Source: DAOSEC01 sp035362935
Lineage (GTDB): Bacteria; Bacillota_I; Bacilli_A; ML615J-28; CAG-313
Assembly: GCA_035362935.1 (NCBI GenBank)
Contig: DAOSEC010000010.1
Coordinates: 1-63,898, forward strand
DNA: 63,898 nucleotides
Direction: 5' to 3'
Part shown: positions 1 to 8,006 of the stretch, piece by piece
Numbering within the stretch: the first letter of the stretch is position 1
Layout: each line of letters begins with the position of its first letter
Program-made: the position numbers and the translations under genes
The notes under the pieces: model-generated
Database searches by the model: none
Told to the model about the DNA's origin: nothing
Seen by the model: only the letters and a program-made list of their open reading frames with translations

Positions 1-85
1 TACTAACTTAATAGAGTTTATTCAATTTACGGTTATGTTTTTTAACAAGTCTCTAGTAAAAACAGCTTCATTAAGCCATAAATTA

Positions 86-135
86 GGGGTGCTAAAAATT
101 ATGTTAAGGGTGCTAAAAAAAAACATGGGGTGCTA
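86..135. repeat. Three phased GGGTGCTAA repeats
   Basis: GGGTGCTAA occurs at 87-95, 108-116 and 128-136 or within a base of these, so the copies are 20-21 bp apart, about two helical turns. They lie outside any gene, left of an IS remnant. Phased short repeats of this type are typical of transposase-binding ends or operators. Which protein binds them cannot be told from the sequence. Confidence 0.5.
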
Positions 136-165
136 ATTTGTATCAAAATAGGTAGTATTACACAG

Positions 166-187
166 TGGAGAAAAGGGGATTTGAACC
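166..187 (-). other. tRNA-Ser-like 3' remnant (weak)
   Basis: Read on the minus strand this stretch gives GGTTCAAATCCCC followed by TTTTCTCCA. That resembles the T-loop and acceptor end of the tRNA-Ser at 62978-63068, with one mismatch over about 19 bases. The 5' T-stem partner and the rest of a tRNA are missing. It could be a decayed attachment-site copy or chance similarity. Confidence 0.25.
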
Positions 188-317
188 TAGGAAAGTTTTG
201 CAAATGATAAAAGTGGTTTTACAAAGCGGCCAATACGCAAAAGTATGCGTATAAACTTTGGGTCATCTTTTCGGCACCACTTTTCGAATAGTTTGTTCTT
301 GAAGAAAGACTATTGAA

Positions 318-667
318 TGAACTGATACTTGTAAAGTAGACAAATAATAAAAATTTCAAGCAAAAACGGCTTGATTCCGGTATTCGACCGGAGTTAAGCC
401 TTTTATTTTTTCTTGGAATCGTTTGTTGTTATAATAATCAATATAATCATCTATGGCATTTGATAAAGAACCCATGTAATAAAATTTTTCTTGATAGTAC
501 ATTTCTGATTTAATGATTCCCCAAAACCCTTCCATTGGTCCATTATCAGTACATTTGCCAACCTTTGACATGCTTGGTATGATTCCTAGTTGATCAAGTT
601 TCAATTTAAACACTCTTGACGTATATTGGTATGATATGTACACTTGATATTGACACCTGAAAAGCAA
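318..667 (-). mobile_element. IS3-family element remnant
   Basis: This is the 3' end of an IS3-family (IS150-like) insertion sequence. The terminus TGAACTGATACTTG at 318 matches the family's TG...CA ends and resembles the terminus of the second IS at 63254. The transposase reading frame runs leftward to a stop at 356, and upstream sequence for the first half of the transposase is absent, so the element is 5'-truncated and cannot move by itself. Confidence 0.7.
356..667 (-). pseudogene. IS3-family transposase C-terminal fragment
   Basis: About 90 recognisable residues of an IS3-family OrfB (DDE, rve-type integrase) remain. The stretch around QYTSRVFKLKLDQLGI through SMSKVGKCTDNGPMEGFWG carries the region before the last catalytic acid, and the C-terminal YNNKRFQEKIKGLTPVEYR motif is typical of the family. 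The first residues read as frameshifted compared with the expected HSDQG motif. With the N-terminal HTH and the first Asp gone, the protein is a non-functional relic. Confidence 0.75.
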
Positions 668-731
668 TCACGAATTTATTTATGACATCAGCAAAAATCG
701 ATTATTTTTTCTTATTCTTTTTTTGGTAAGT

Positions 732-1364
732 TTAGATTCCTATTAGATCTTCTATAGTTATTATAATCGTTTTTTTGGTACGGCGAGTTATTTCATCTAG
801 GTTTGCATTCATAAACTCAATAAATACATCTGCTACATAATTAAAAGCTTTTCGATTATTTTCAATAGCAGTTATACTAGGCTCATACTTGTAATAAGTA
901 AAATTATGTATAAGACTTAGCAATGTATCTTTGTCAACTTCTAAATGGTCAAAATCATGTAACTCCTTTGATAAAGTGTCCAACATTATAGACTCTCTTT
1001 TGTATATGCGTTCAATTTTTATAAATTTACAAATTAAATGATCGATGGTAAACATTTTATTTTTATTTTCATCTCGTTTGACAATACGAGGATGATTATT
1101 AGCAAAATTAACAGTTCTTTGATAGAGGTTCTTTACATGTCTCACATAAGAAGTATCAACTGTGTCAAAGTGTTTTGTTAGTTGTGCTGAAGCATTAGCG
1201 ATACAATTTTTTAAATAATAGGGTGTAATATGTTTAAATTCCAATATGTGCCAAATATCTCTTTTTAGATTTTCAAATAAGAATAGTGCACAGCTATTAA
1301 ACTTTGGATTTCGATTGATTTTTATATGTTCATAGAATATTGGTAAAACTTCTTTATAAAACAT
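732..1364 (-). CDS. Hypothetical protein, tandem paralogue A
   Basis: A 210-residue protein I do not recognise. It has no signal peptide, no membrane segment and no cysteine-rich motif, and it reads as mostly alpha-helical with many Lys, Asn and Asp. It is clearly homologous over its whole length to the protein encoded at 1426-2058: both start M(F/L)YK-V-LP-FYE, share NPKFN/NQKFN, FKHI and LIHNFT, and end with a basic patch and EDL/EEL. The start has a good ribosome site (aaaggag). The two genes, the recombinase and the FtsH-like gene all point the same way in the mobile island. Function unknown. Confidence 0.6.
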   Translation of the reverse strand: MFYKEVLPIFYEHIKINRNPKFNSCALFLFENLKRDIWHILEFKHITPYYLKNCIANASAQLTKHFDTVDTSYVRHVKNLYQRTVNFANNHPRIVKRDENKNKMFTIDHLICKFIKIERIYKRESIMLDTLSKELHDFDHLEVDKDTLLSLIHNFTYYKYEPSITAIENNRKAFNYVADVFIEFMNANLDEITRRTKKTIIITIEDLIGI

Positions 1365-1425
1365 CTTTAATTTCTCCTTTTTCTAGTAAAAATTCATTAT
1401 TTTCTCTTAATTAATAAAATATATT

Positions 1426-2058
1426 TTACATGTTTAAAAGTTCTTCAATAGTTGCTTTGCACTCATTTTCCATTCGGCGAGTCACTTCTGCTAGATTTGT
1501 ATCCATAAACTCAAAGAATGCATTCGCTATATAGTTAAAAAATTCTCTGCTTTTTTCAATGGTAATAGTATCGGGTTTATGTTTATAAAATGTAAAATTG
1601 TGTATAAGACTATATAAAGTCTCTTTGTTAGCATCTAGAAAGTCAAAGTTATTTAACTTATATGATAAAGTGTCTAAGATTTTAAACTGCTTATTGGTGA
1701 TGTTTTCAATATTGGCATACATCCTTATATAATGATTAATAAGGAACATCTGGTTACCCTTTTCATCTAGTTTAGCGAGATGAGGGTAGTTGTTAGCAAA
1801 CCCTAAAGTTTTTTGATAGAGGGTATTTATTTTTCTTTCATAATCAATATCTTGTGTGCCGTAATAGTTTTTTAATTGTCTTGAAGCAGATGTGATAGCT
1901 CTTTTTAAATCATCAGGACTAATATGCTTAAACTCCACAATTTGATTCATATTGGTTTTAAGGTTTTCAAATAAGTATCGTGCAGCATTATTAAACTTTT
2001 GATTTCGATTGATTTTTATATATTCATAGAATTTTGGTAAAACATCTTTGTATAACAT
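1426..2058 (-). CDS. Hypothetical protein, tandem paralogue B
   Basis: A 210-residue soluble, helical protein, the upstream member of a tandem pair with the gene at 732-1364. Identity between the two is roughly half by eye and extends end to end, so the pair arose by local gene duplication followed by substantial divergence. It is preceded by an AT-rich gap and the serine recombinase gene. No enzyme motif is visible. A DNA-binding, immunity or toxin-type role would be a guess, and I assign none. Confidence 0.6.
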   Translation of the reverse strand: MLYKDVLPKFYEYIKINRNQKFNNAARYLFENLKTNMNQIVEFKHISPDDLKRAITSASRQLKNYYGTQDIDYERKINTLYQKTLGFANNYPHLAKLDEKGNQMFLINHYIRMYANIENITNKQFKILDTLSYKLNNFDFLDANKETLYSLIHNFTFYKHKPDTITIEKSREFFNYIANAFFEFMDTNLAEVTRRMENECKATIEELLNM

Positions 2059-2133
2059 TATAATAACTCCTTTTTTGTATAATTATTTTCATAAATTATA
2101 TTTTTAATTAACTCTCTGAGATATCATCTCAGT

Positions 2134-2697
2134 TTACTTTAGTTTGCTTTGTTGTTCTAGTATAAATCTGTTAAGTGTGGGTCTACTGATGTGTAATTCT
2201 TGTGCAAGTTCAGTCTTTGATAACTCTCTGTTCAAATATTTTTTATAGTATGTATCAAAATCTTGAATTTGTTTCTTTTTACCACCTTTATAGATACCTT
2301 TCTTTTTGGCAAGTACAATGCCTTCTCGTTGCCGTTCAAGTAGATTAGTTCTTTCAAATTCATTGATAGCGCCAATCATGGTTAACATTAGTTTTCCGGT
2401 TGGTGTGTTAGAATCAATATTTTCTTTGGCACTTATAAGTGTTATTTTCTTTTGCCTAAGTGTTTCGACTATTTTTAACAAATCACTTGTTGATCTTGCC
2501 AATCTACTAAAATCGTGAATTATAATGACATCGCCTTCTCTTACAAAATTTAGCATCGACTTTAATTCAAGACGATCAGTATTCTTAGCAGACACTTTTT
2601 CGCTAAAGATTTTTTCAACTTTGTATTTTTCCATTGTGACCAATTGTCTTTCTTCGTTTTGATCAACAGAAGAAACACGAACATATCCAACTATCAT
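2134..2697 (-). CDS. Serine recombinase (resolvase/invertase family)
   Basis: A 187-residue small serine recombinase. The N-terminal catalytic domain starts IVGYVRVSSVDQN with the nucleophile serine at position 9 or 10. It has the conserved DFSRLARS stretch that carries active-site arginines, and GAINEFERTNLLERQREG forming the long E-helix. A C-terminal helix-turn-helix (about 150-180, LSKTELAQELHISRPTLNR) binds the crossover site. The length is normal for Tn3-type resolvases and Gin/Hin invertases. A GGAGGTT ribosome site precedes the start. In this island it probably resolves or inverts element DNA; a perfect 13-bp inverted repeat lies just upstream. Confidence 0.9.
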   Translation of the reverse strand: MIVGYVRVSSVDQNEERQLVTMEKYKVEKIFSEKVSAKNTDRLELKSMLNFVREGDVIIIHDFSRLARSTSDLLKIVETLRQKKITLISAKENIDSNTPTGKLMLTMIGAINEFERTNLLERQREGIVLAKKKGIYKGGKKKQIQDFDTYYKKYLNRELSKTELAQELHISRPTLNRFILEQQSKLK

Positions 2698-2725
2698 AAT
2701 TTAACCTCCATTAATTTAATTATCT

Positions 2726-2757
2726 AAGTAAGAACAGGTTGTAGCCTGTTCTTACTT
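2726..2757. promoter_or_regulatory. Perfect 13-bp inverted repeat upstream of the serine recombinase
   Basis: AAGTAAGAACAGG, a six-base loop, then its exact complement. A T-run follows on the plus strand, so it would look like a terminator for plus-strand transcription, yet no plus-strand gene ends here. On the minus strand it lies about 30 nt before the recombinase start codon, in its likely 5' leader. It may be a res-type recombination subsite, an attenuator or an insulating terminator. Confidence 0.5.
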
Positions 2758-2871
2758 TTTTATTGACACTAAAATGATTTTATAAGTAGTAAAACAGGGT
2801 TACTTTTTAATCATTTTACAGTTTGTAAATAAGGGTTTAATATTGTTTTAACAAAAATCCAAAGTTAGAAT

Positions 2872-4248
2872 CTAGTTCCTTTGCTTTTTGATTAACCCAT
2901 GTTTTGTAATAATTTCAAAAATATCTTTTCTATACAGTGTATTTTTTTCCAACAACTCTTCAGTCATTTCGTTTATTAGAGCAATATTTTTTTTCAAAAA
3001 TGTTTGCACTTCGTTATAGTTTGCACTCATCATACCATCACTTATTTCTTGAATTTCTTGAAACTTTTTATTTGGAAGACTTGTACTATTAATATGACTT
3101 GCTACATTTGTAATACCCATCATTCCACATCTTATCATTTCAATTGTTATAAATCTTGCTTCGATTAAGTCACGCAGTGAACCAGACGATACGCTAGCGC
3201 ACATTATTTCCTCTGCAACAAAACCACCGAGTAATGTACATATTCTATCTGTTAATTGATTTTTTGTTAAGAAACTTGGTGAATCATCCTCCATGTTAAA
3301 CTGGTTAATTCCTATAGTGTCACCTCGATTAATAATTGATATTTTTATTAATTTATCATAATATCCTTTTTGTATTGCCACAAGAGCATGACCAATTTCG
3401 TGAATTGCCACTTGTTTTTTTAATTCTAGAGTCATATCAGAGTCCGTACTACTAAAGAGTATTCTATCAATTGCAAGATTAATTTCATGCATACTAACCT
3501 CTTGTTGACTATTTCTATAAGTTAATAAATTAGCTTCATTTGCAAGATTGCATATGTCTGCACAAGAGAAATTGGTTATCATATCAGCAACCACATTTAG
3601 ATTGACATCTGAACCAGTTTTAATTTTCTTAAAGTAATGTTCAAGTAACAGGACTTTTTCATCTTTATTAGGGTTTTTAAAAATAATCGTTCTATCGATT
3701 CTCCCAGATCTCAATAAGGTTTTTGGGATATCGTATGTATCATTAGATGTAGTAATAACAATAATCTTTTCATTAGTGTTATAGCCATCTAATTGGACCA
3801 GCAAATCTCTTAAAAAGGTTGTTTCTGTTCGAGTATATGATCTAGTGGTAACTAATTTATCTAATTCATCGATGAATATTAAGCATGGTTGCTTTTCTCT
3901 AGCCTCTTCGAACAATTGTCTCACTGTTCTATGTTTTTCTTGATCATATACAATAGCATTGACATTGATTTCATTGATGATGGCTTTCACCAACATTGTT
4001 TTTCCAGTACCTGCTGGACCTACTAAGATTATTCCTTTGGGGACTCTAGCGCCAATTTCTTCATATTTTTCAGGTGAATCAAAATAATTTTTGATTTCTA
4101 ACAATTCTGCTTTTTCTTTATCATATCCTATGACATCGGCAAATTTTACTTTATTGTTCTTGTTTTTGTCTTCATCTTTCTCTAATCGATTATATAAATC
4201 TTTTAATGATAGCTCTTGATTTGTTAAGTCTTGATTTGTTTTTTTCAT
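2872..4248 (-). CDS. Soluble FtsH-like AAA+ ATPase with M41 peptidase domain
   Basis: A 458-residue ATP-dependent metalloprotease of the FtsH type. The AAA+ module spans about 35-260: VIGYDKEKAEL, Walker A GPAGTGKT near 78-85, Walker B CLIFIDELD, and a second region of homology with Arg fingers in LLRSGRIDR. The M41 peptidase part follows with zinc site HEIGH near 287 and the downstream acidic ligand region SGSLRDLIEA. Chromosomal FtsH has two N-terminal membrane helices and is over 600 residues long. This protein has neither: its first 35 residues are charged and helix-like. It is therefore predicted cytosolic. It lies between two recombinases, so it is island cargo or a maintenance factor, not housekeeping FtsH. 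Confidence 0.85.
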   Translation of the reverse strand: MKKTNQDLTNQELSLKDLYNRLEKDEDKNKNNKVKFADVIGYDKEKAELLEIKNYFDSPEKYEEIGARVPKGIILVGPAGTGKTMLVKAIINEINVNAIVYDQEKHRTVRQLFEEAREKQPCLIFIDELDKLVTTRSYTRTETTFLRDLLVQLDGYNTNEKIIVITTSNDTYDIPKTLLRSGRIDRTIIFKNPNKDEKVLLLEHYFKKIKTGSDVNLNVVADMITNFSCADICNLANEANLLTYRNSQQEVSMHEINLAIDRILFSSTDSDMTLELKKQVAIHEIGHALVAIQKGYYDKLIKISIINRGDTIGINQFNMEDDSPSFLTKNQLTDRICTLLGGFVAEEIMCASVSSGSLRDLIEARFITIEMIRCGMMGITNVASHINSTSLPNKKFQEIQEISDGMMSANYNEVQTFLKKNIALINEMTEELLEKNTLYRKDIFEIITKHGLIKKQRN

Positions 4249-4335
4249 TTTTTTCTCCTTATATTATTTTTTCAACCATTGTTAATAGTGATTGACAAGT
4301 AAATCGGTATTTAACTTAGTTATACTAATTGTTAA

Positions 4336-5193
4336 TTAAAATGTAGGGCTAACAGCTGAGTAATAAGATTGTCGCAAATCATCTTTGTTTAGATGAATAT
4401 ATTTTTGTGTAGTTTTTAAATTGCTGTGTCCCATGAGCATTCTTAATGCTTCCATGTTTCCGTTGTTTCGTGCAAACTTTGTGGCAAATGTATGTCGCCA
4501 CTTATGTGGAGAGATGCTAGTGTCAATGTTTAATCTTTTTCTTAAGCGTCTAAGCATATTCTCAACAGCAGAAGTCGATAGCACGTTACCGGTGTTAAAA
4601 TCAATAAATAGATATTCGTTTTGTTGATATTTTTGAACGTACTCTTGTAATAATTTGGCAGTATCATCCAAGAAGAATACATAGCGATTCTCATCTGTTT
4701 TGGTTATTTCAACAAGAATGCTATTTTCATCAAAGTTTATATTTCTTATAAGAATATTGTTTATCTCATTTAATCTTAATCCCGTTTCAATAAGTAATCT
4801 AATGTATATGTAATTTCGAAATGCCAGTTTATTTGTTAATTTTGATTCTAGATGTGTCAAAATTTTTACAAATGTTTCTTTACTAACGGTTTGGATTGTT
4901 ATTTTTGTTTCACTTAACAAAGTTATATTTAGTGGAATGCCCAAAATATATTTGTATACTTGTCTAATCAGTTTAAGTTCTTTATTGATTGTTACATTTT
5001 TGATCTTAGGATTGTTGATTTTTCTCTTGTCGATATAGCTTAATAATAATTTTTGATTTATTTTCTTGAGTTCAACATTTCCCAATTCTTTGAGTATAAA
5101 TGTTTGATGTGAACGATAACAATCATAAGTACCTTTGGACTTCATTGATTTTACATAAATCATATATTGATTAAATGCTTGTTTAAATTTCAT
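4336..5193 (-). CDS. Tyrosine recombinase / phage-type integrase
   Basis: A 285-residue tyrosine recombinase. Residues 1-90 form the SAM-like core-binding domain and 105-280 the catalytic domain. Catalytic residues are visible: Arg in IETGLRLNEI, His-x-x-Arg in SPHKWRHTFAT, His in MLMGHSNLKTT, and the nucleophile Tyr in QKYIHL. The size fits short XerC/D-like integrases of integrative elements. It is the likely integrase for the island whose right junction is the tRNA-Arg fragment at 7919-7966, although it lies 2.7 kb inside and points away from it. Start follows an AGGAGGT-like site. Confidence 0.9.
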   Translation of the reverse strand: MKFKQAFNQYMIYVKSMKSKGTYDCYRSHQTFILKELGNVELKKINQKLLLSYIDKRKINNPKIKNVTINKELKLIRQVYKYILGIPLNITLLSETKITIQTVSKETFVKILTHLESKLTNKLAFRNYIYIRLLIETGLRLNEINNILIRNINFDENSILVEITKTDENRYVFFLDDTAKLLQEYVQKYQQNEYLFIDFNTGNVLSTSAVENMLRRLRKRLNIDTSISPHKWRHTFATKFARNNGNMEALRMLMGHSNLKTTQKYIHLNKDDLRQSYYSAVSPTF

Positions 5194-5783
5194 TGGACCT
5201 CCTTATTGATAGGTTTTATAAGATAAACATTAAATTTTGTTTATTAGTTTACTTCAATTATTTAATTATTATTTGTGTTGGCACTATGCTAAGTTGCAAT
5301 TGGCACTTTTTTGCTTATATATTTAGGGTGCGTTATTTATGATTAACATAGTAGAATAAAGTTTAAATTGTAAGTGTAGTGAAATAATAAAATTGTACAT
5401 AAAATGAAATATTGAATTTGGCTCATATCGCATTTTAATTGTTTAATAAATGTTTAGCTAAAAACATTTTAAAAATGCGAATGGGGAGAGATTTGGTATA
5501 CCAAATTTAGTAATTACAAGGTTTCTGAATTATTAATTTATTTGTTAATAATGGATTAGCATCAATAAATGTAAATAGTAAATAATGTTAATTCAATATT
5601 TTTTATTGTATTAGTAATCTTATAAGTTATCATTTAATTTTTTTCATGCACAAGCGACTGGTTTTATGCTATGTGTATTTTATAGTGACAACCAATCGCT
5701 AAAGCATGTTGGATCAGTATAATATATATTTATATATAATAGATATATAGTATATAAACATATAGTTTATTTTAATGTTTTAT

Positions 5784-5855
5784 AATTTATTTTATAATTT
5801 ATTTTATGATTTATTTTATGATTTATTTTATGATTTATTTTATGATTTATTTTAT
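5784..5855. repeat. Six tandem 12-bp repeats
   Basis: The unit is (a/g)atttattttat. The first two copies begin with a and the last four with g, with no spacer and no indel. The array is pure A/T except for the single g per unit. Iteron or DNA-unwinding-element function is possible, as is simple slippage expansion. It is not a CRISPR array, since there are no spacers. Confidence 0.85.
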
Positions 5856-5892
5856 TTTTTTGGTGTGTGCGTCAACGACGGGCTATCGTGTT

Positions 5893-6092
5893 TAAGTAAT
5901 TAACTTATTACGTAGGTCTTATGATTACGTCTCCAAACGTAGCCTAACATATTTCTATGTGCTAATCTGTCCAAAGGCTCGTGATTAGCCGCGTTAATAT
6001 CATAATTACCGAGTTAGATAATTGATCTAACATAATGAGTTAGACAATTAATCCAACGTAATCTTACCTTTGATAGTCATGCGGGGTAAGAT
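5893..6092. repeat. Cluster of inverted repeats (hairpin block)
   Basis: In order: TAAGT-aatta-ACTTA (5893-5907); ACGTA...TACGT (5910-5930); GCTAAT...ATTAGC (5961-5989); GTTAGAT-aattg-ATCTAAC (6013-6031); its near-copy GTTAGAC-aatta-ATCCAAC (6039-6057); and ATCTTACC...GGTAAGAT with an 8-bp stem and 16-base loop (6061-6092). The two GTTAGA elements form a tandem 26-bp direct repeat (6011-6036, 6037-6062). Three of the stems share an AATTR loop. The density points to protein-binding sites or a folded single strand or RNA. Confidence 0.6.
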
Positions 6093-6536
6093 GCTTATTA
6101 AGTAAGCAATACAAAATTGTTTTGTAGTGAATACAGTTAGTCATGAATATTAAATTTGATTATCTACAATGCTTATAAAGCTATGGATCTGCAAATGAAT
6201 ACATTTTATTCTTGCGAATGGTGTTATAAAAAACGTTGGGACAAGACAAGAATATTGATAAACACATAATCACGAGTTCACCCCTCTCTATATAATAATA
6301 TACATTTGGTATGTTTTTTTTGATGAAAAAATCCAAGTAAACATGGTTCGCAACCTCCCTTTTTAATTCACTACACTACTAATAGTACAAAAATTTCATT
6401 CTATGACCGGACAGGCCGTTTTTCGCATAAAACCATGTCAAAATTCAACTACAGGTAGAAATCTACAAATAAAAAAGACATCTTATTTTCTTGTAATAAA
6501 ATGCCTTTAATATTATAATTTAGATGGGTGATTCAT

Positions 6537-7907
6537 ATGTTAAGAGACTCAAAAATGGTCGGACAAATCATTAAATTTGAACGTGAAAAGAAAAAAATGA
6601 CACAACAAGAGTTGGCTAATATTTTGGGTGTTTCTTTTCAAGCAATTTCCAAATGGGAAAACGGAGATGGTTATCCGACTTTGGAAAAGCTTGTAACAAT
6701 ATCAGAAACATTCCAAATGACAATTGATCAACTAATCATTCAAGACAAATACGGCTACAGTCCAATTCTTGAACATCAAATAAATCAACCAATCAATAAT
6801 AGTAAACTTAAGATTTCAATTATCGATTTTTATTTTGAATTAGGAGAAACAATAATTAAATTAAAAATAGAAAATAAGACAAAATTCAATATTGATCTTG
6901 TACATCCTAGTTTTACATTATATCGGAAAAATCAAAAACATATGGAGCCTATTATAATAAACAAGAATGAGTTAAGTAAAAACAAAAAGAATTCTAATAA
7001 AATCAAAGCTATATTAAAACATCGTGTTTCCAAAATAATATATGCTAAAGAAAATACTTATATAACCCTATATTATAGTGATTGTTCCAATTATGATGAA
7101 GTGTACCTATATCCAAAGATTATAGAAGATTCTAGTACAGAATACTTCAAGATATCCAAAGCATTATACTACGGAATCGAACCAATTGTTTCTTCAGAAC
7201 AAATAAATAATAAGTATTCGACAGATGATTTTAAAGTTATTGTTGAAATATTAATAGCCGAGCAAAGATATAAAGATTTAAGAAATTTCTTATCCAAACA
7301 ACAACAAAAAATTAATCGTTTGTTTCTTATTAATTTTGGATATTCTATATTAGAAAGTAATTTAACTCTATTCGAAAAACTTGTAGATCCTAGTGCGATT
7401 GAATATATCTTTCAAAAAAGGATTTTTATAAGCATGGAATTTATTCTAAAGTATAAGAAAAACGACTCTAATATTCGAGAAACGATTAAAAACAACTATA
7501 GCAAGTTTGAAAAACAATGTAGTGAGAATCCGAATATTCTTTCCACTCACTTTAATGGATTCAAATCATTTATGGATAAAGATTTAATTTTCTTCATATC
7601 AAAAATGTGGATTAAATACTATAATGTAATTGTTTCTTGGACAATACCATATTCTACACAAGAATGGTTTGAAGAAGTACAAGAACTACTTTTAGAAATA
7701 GATCCATCATTGTTGATAGAACTATACGATTCAGAAGTTAATGAAACTTCAGTGACAGAACTCATAAAGAGAATATTGATGACTTCTGAATACTCAAATG
7801 GTCCTTCGTTTGAAGAAGTTGATAAGTTTATAAAGACAAGAAACCATAGGTTGTCCACCCAAGAAATTGAACAAATATATAAGACGAAAACTGAAAAAAT
7901 GCCTTAA
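6537..7907 (+). CDS. XRE-family regulator with long unknown C-terminal domain
   Basis: A 456-residue protein. The start ATG at 6537 follows GGGTGAT; the in-frame GTG at 6528 overlaps that site. Residues about 8-62 are a Cro/CI-type helix-turn-helix (MTQQELANILGVSFQAISKWENG, then YPTLEKLVTISETF). The remaining 390 residues show no family I recognise: a beta-rich part (about 80-200), then a helical part (210-450) that could be TPR-like. No peptidase or membrane motif is seen. It is the last gene of the island, ending 12 bp before the tRNA-Arg fragment, and may control the integration or excision genes. Such large XRE proteins occur in low-GC Gram-positives as element regulators. Confidence 0.75.
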   Translation: MLRDSKMVGQIIKFEREKKKMTQQELANILGVSFQAISKWENGDGYPTLEKLVTISETFQMTIDQLIIQDKYGYSPILEHQINQPINNSKLKISIIDFYFELGETIIKLKIENKTKFNIDLVHPSFTLYRKNQKHMEPIIINKNELSKNKKNSNKIKAILKHRVSKIIYAKENTYITLYYSDCSNYDEVYLYPKIIEDSSTEYFKISKALYYGIEPIVSSEQINNKYSTDDFKVIVEILIAEQRYKDLRNFLSKQQQKINRLFLINFGYSILESNLTLFEKLVDPSAIEYIFQKRIFISMEFILKYKKNDSNIRETIKNNYSKFEKQCSENPNILSTHFNGFKSFMDKDLIFFISKMWIKYYNVIVSWTIPYSTQEWFEEVQELLLEIDPSLLIELYDSEVNETSVTELIKRILMTSEYSNGPSFEEVDKFIKTRNHRLSTQEIEQIYKTKTEKMP

Positions 7908-7918
7908 AAACGACGAAT

Positions 7919-7966
7919 GCCCTTCTAAGCCGTCGGTCAGGGGTTCGAATCCCTTCCAGGACGCCA
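7919..7966 (+). other. 3' half of tRNA-Arg(TCT): putative attachment-site copy
   Basis: The stretch begins in the anticodon loop (CTTCTAA, anticodon TCT), continues with the 3' anticodon strand GCCGT, a T-arm (AGGGG, loop TTCGAAT, CCCTT) and the acceptor strand CCAGGAC, discriminator G and encoded CCA. No 5' half is found upstream: the expected GTCCTGG and the D-arm are absent and the XRE gene abuts. This is the usual trace of an integrase acting on a tRNA gene, where one junction keeps a whole tRNA and the other a bare 3' part. Confidence 0.8.
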
Positions 7967-7970
7967 TATG

Positions 7971-7997
7971 AAAAAAAGCCGTACATCGGCTTTTTTT
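7971..7997. terminator. Bidirectional intrinsic terminator
   Basis: AAAAAAAGCCG, loop TACAT, CGGCTTTTTTT. It follows the tRNA-Arg fragment, as the original tRNA terminator would, and also faces the end of the lipoprotein gene on the minus strand (8007), so it can serve both directions. Confidence 0.85.
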
Positions 7998-8006
7998 ATT
8001 TTATAT

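Larger units (their letters stand above)
5194..6536. other. 1.3-kb non-coding, repeat-rich island segment
   Basis: No convincing gene is present. The left part (5200-5780) is extremely AT-rich. The middle holds six 12-bp tandem repeats (5784-5855) and then a less AT-rich block of inverted repeats (5870-6092). The right part (6093-6500) is AT-rich again, with no clear structure beyond a promoter-like stretch before the XRE gene. Candidates are an element replication or transfer origin, a structured RNA, or a regulatory region. Nothing in the sequence decides between them. Confidence 0.5.

Noticed and set aside
5784..5855. Possible CRISPR array.
   Set aside because: The units are 12 bp, directly abutting and without spacers, and no cas gene is present.
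5944..6060. Integron attC-like core sequences (GCCTAAC, GTTAGAT, ATCTAAC, GTTAGAC, ATCCAAC all fit RYYYAAC or GTTRRRY).
   Set aside because: The spacing does not give paired attC sites, no gene cassettes are present, and the tyrosine recombinase at 4336-5193 lacks the length expected of an integron integrase. A palindromic protein-binding repeat explains the pattern more simply.
7880..7966. Complete tRNA-Arg gene.
   Set aside because: The 5' acceptor strand (expected GTCCTGG), D-arm and a fully paired anticodon stem are missing; coding sequence of the XRE gene ends 12 bp before the preserved part.
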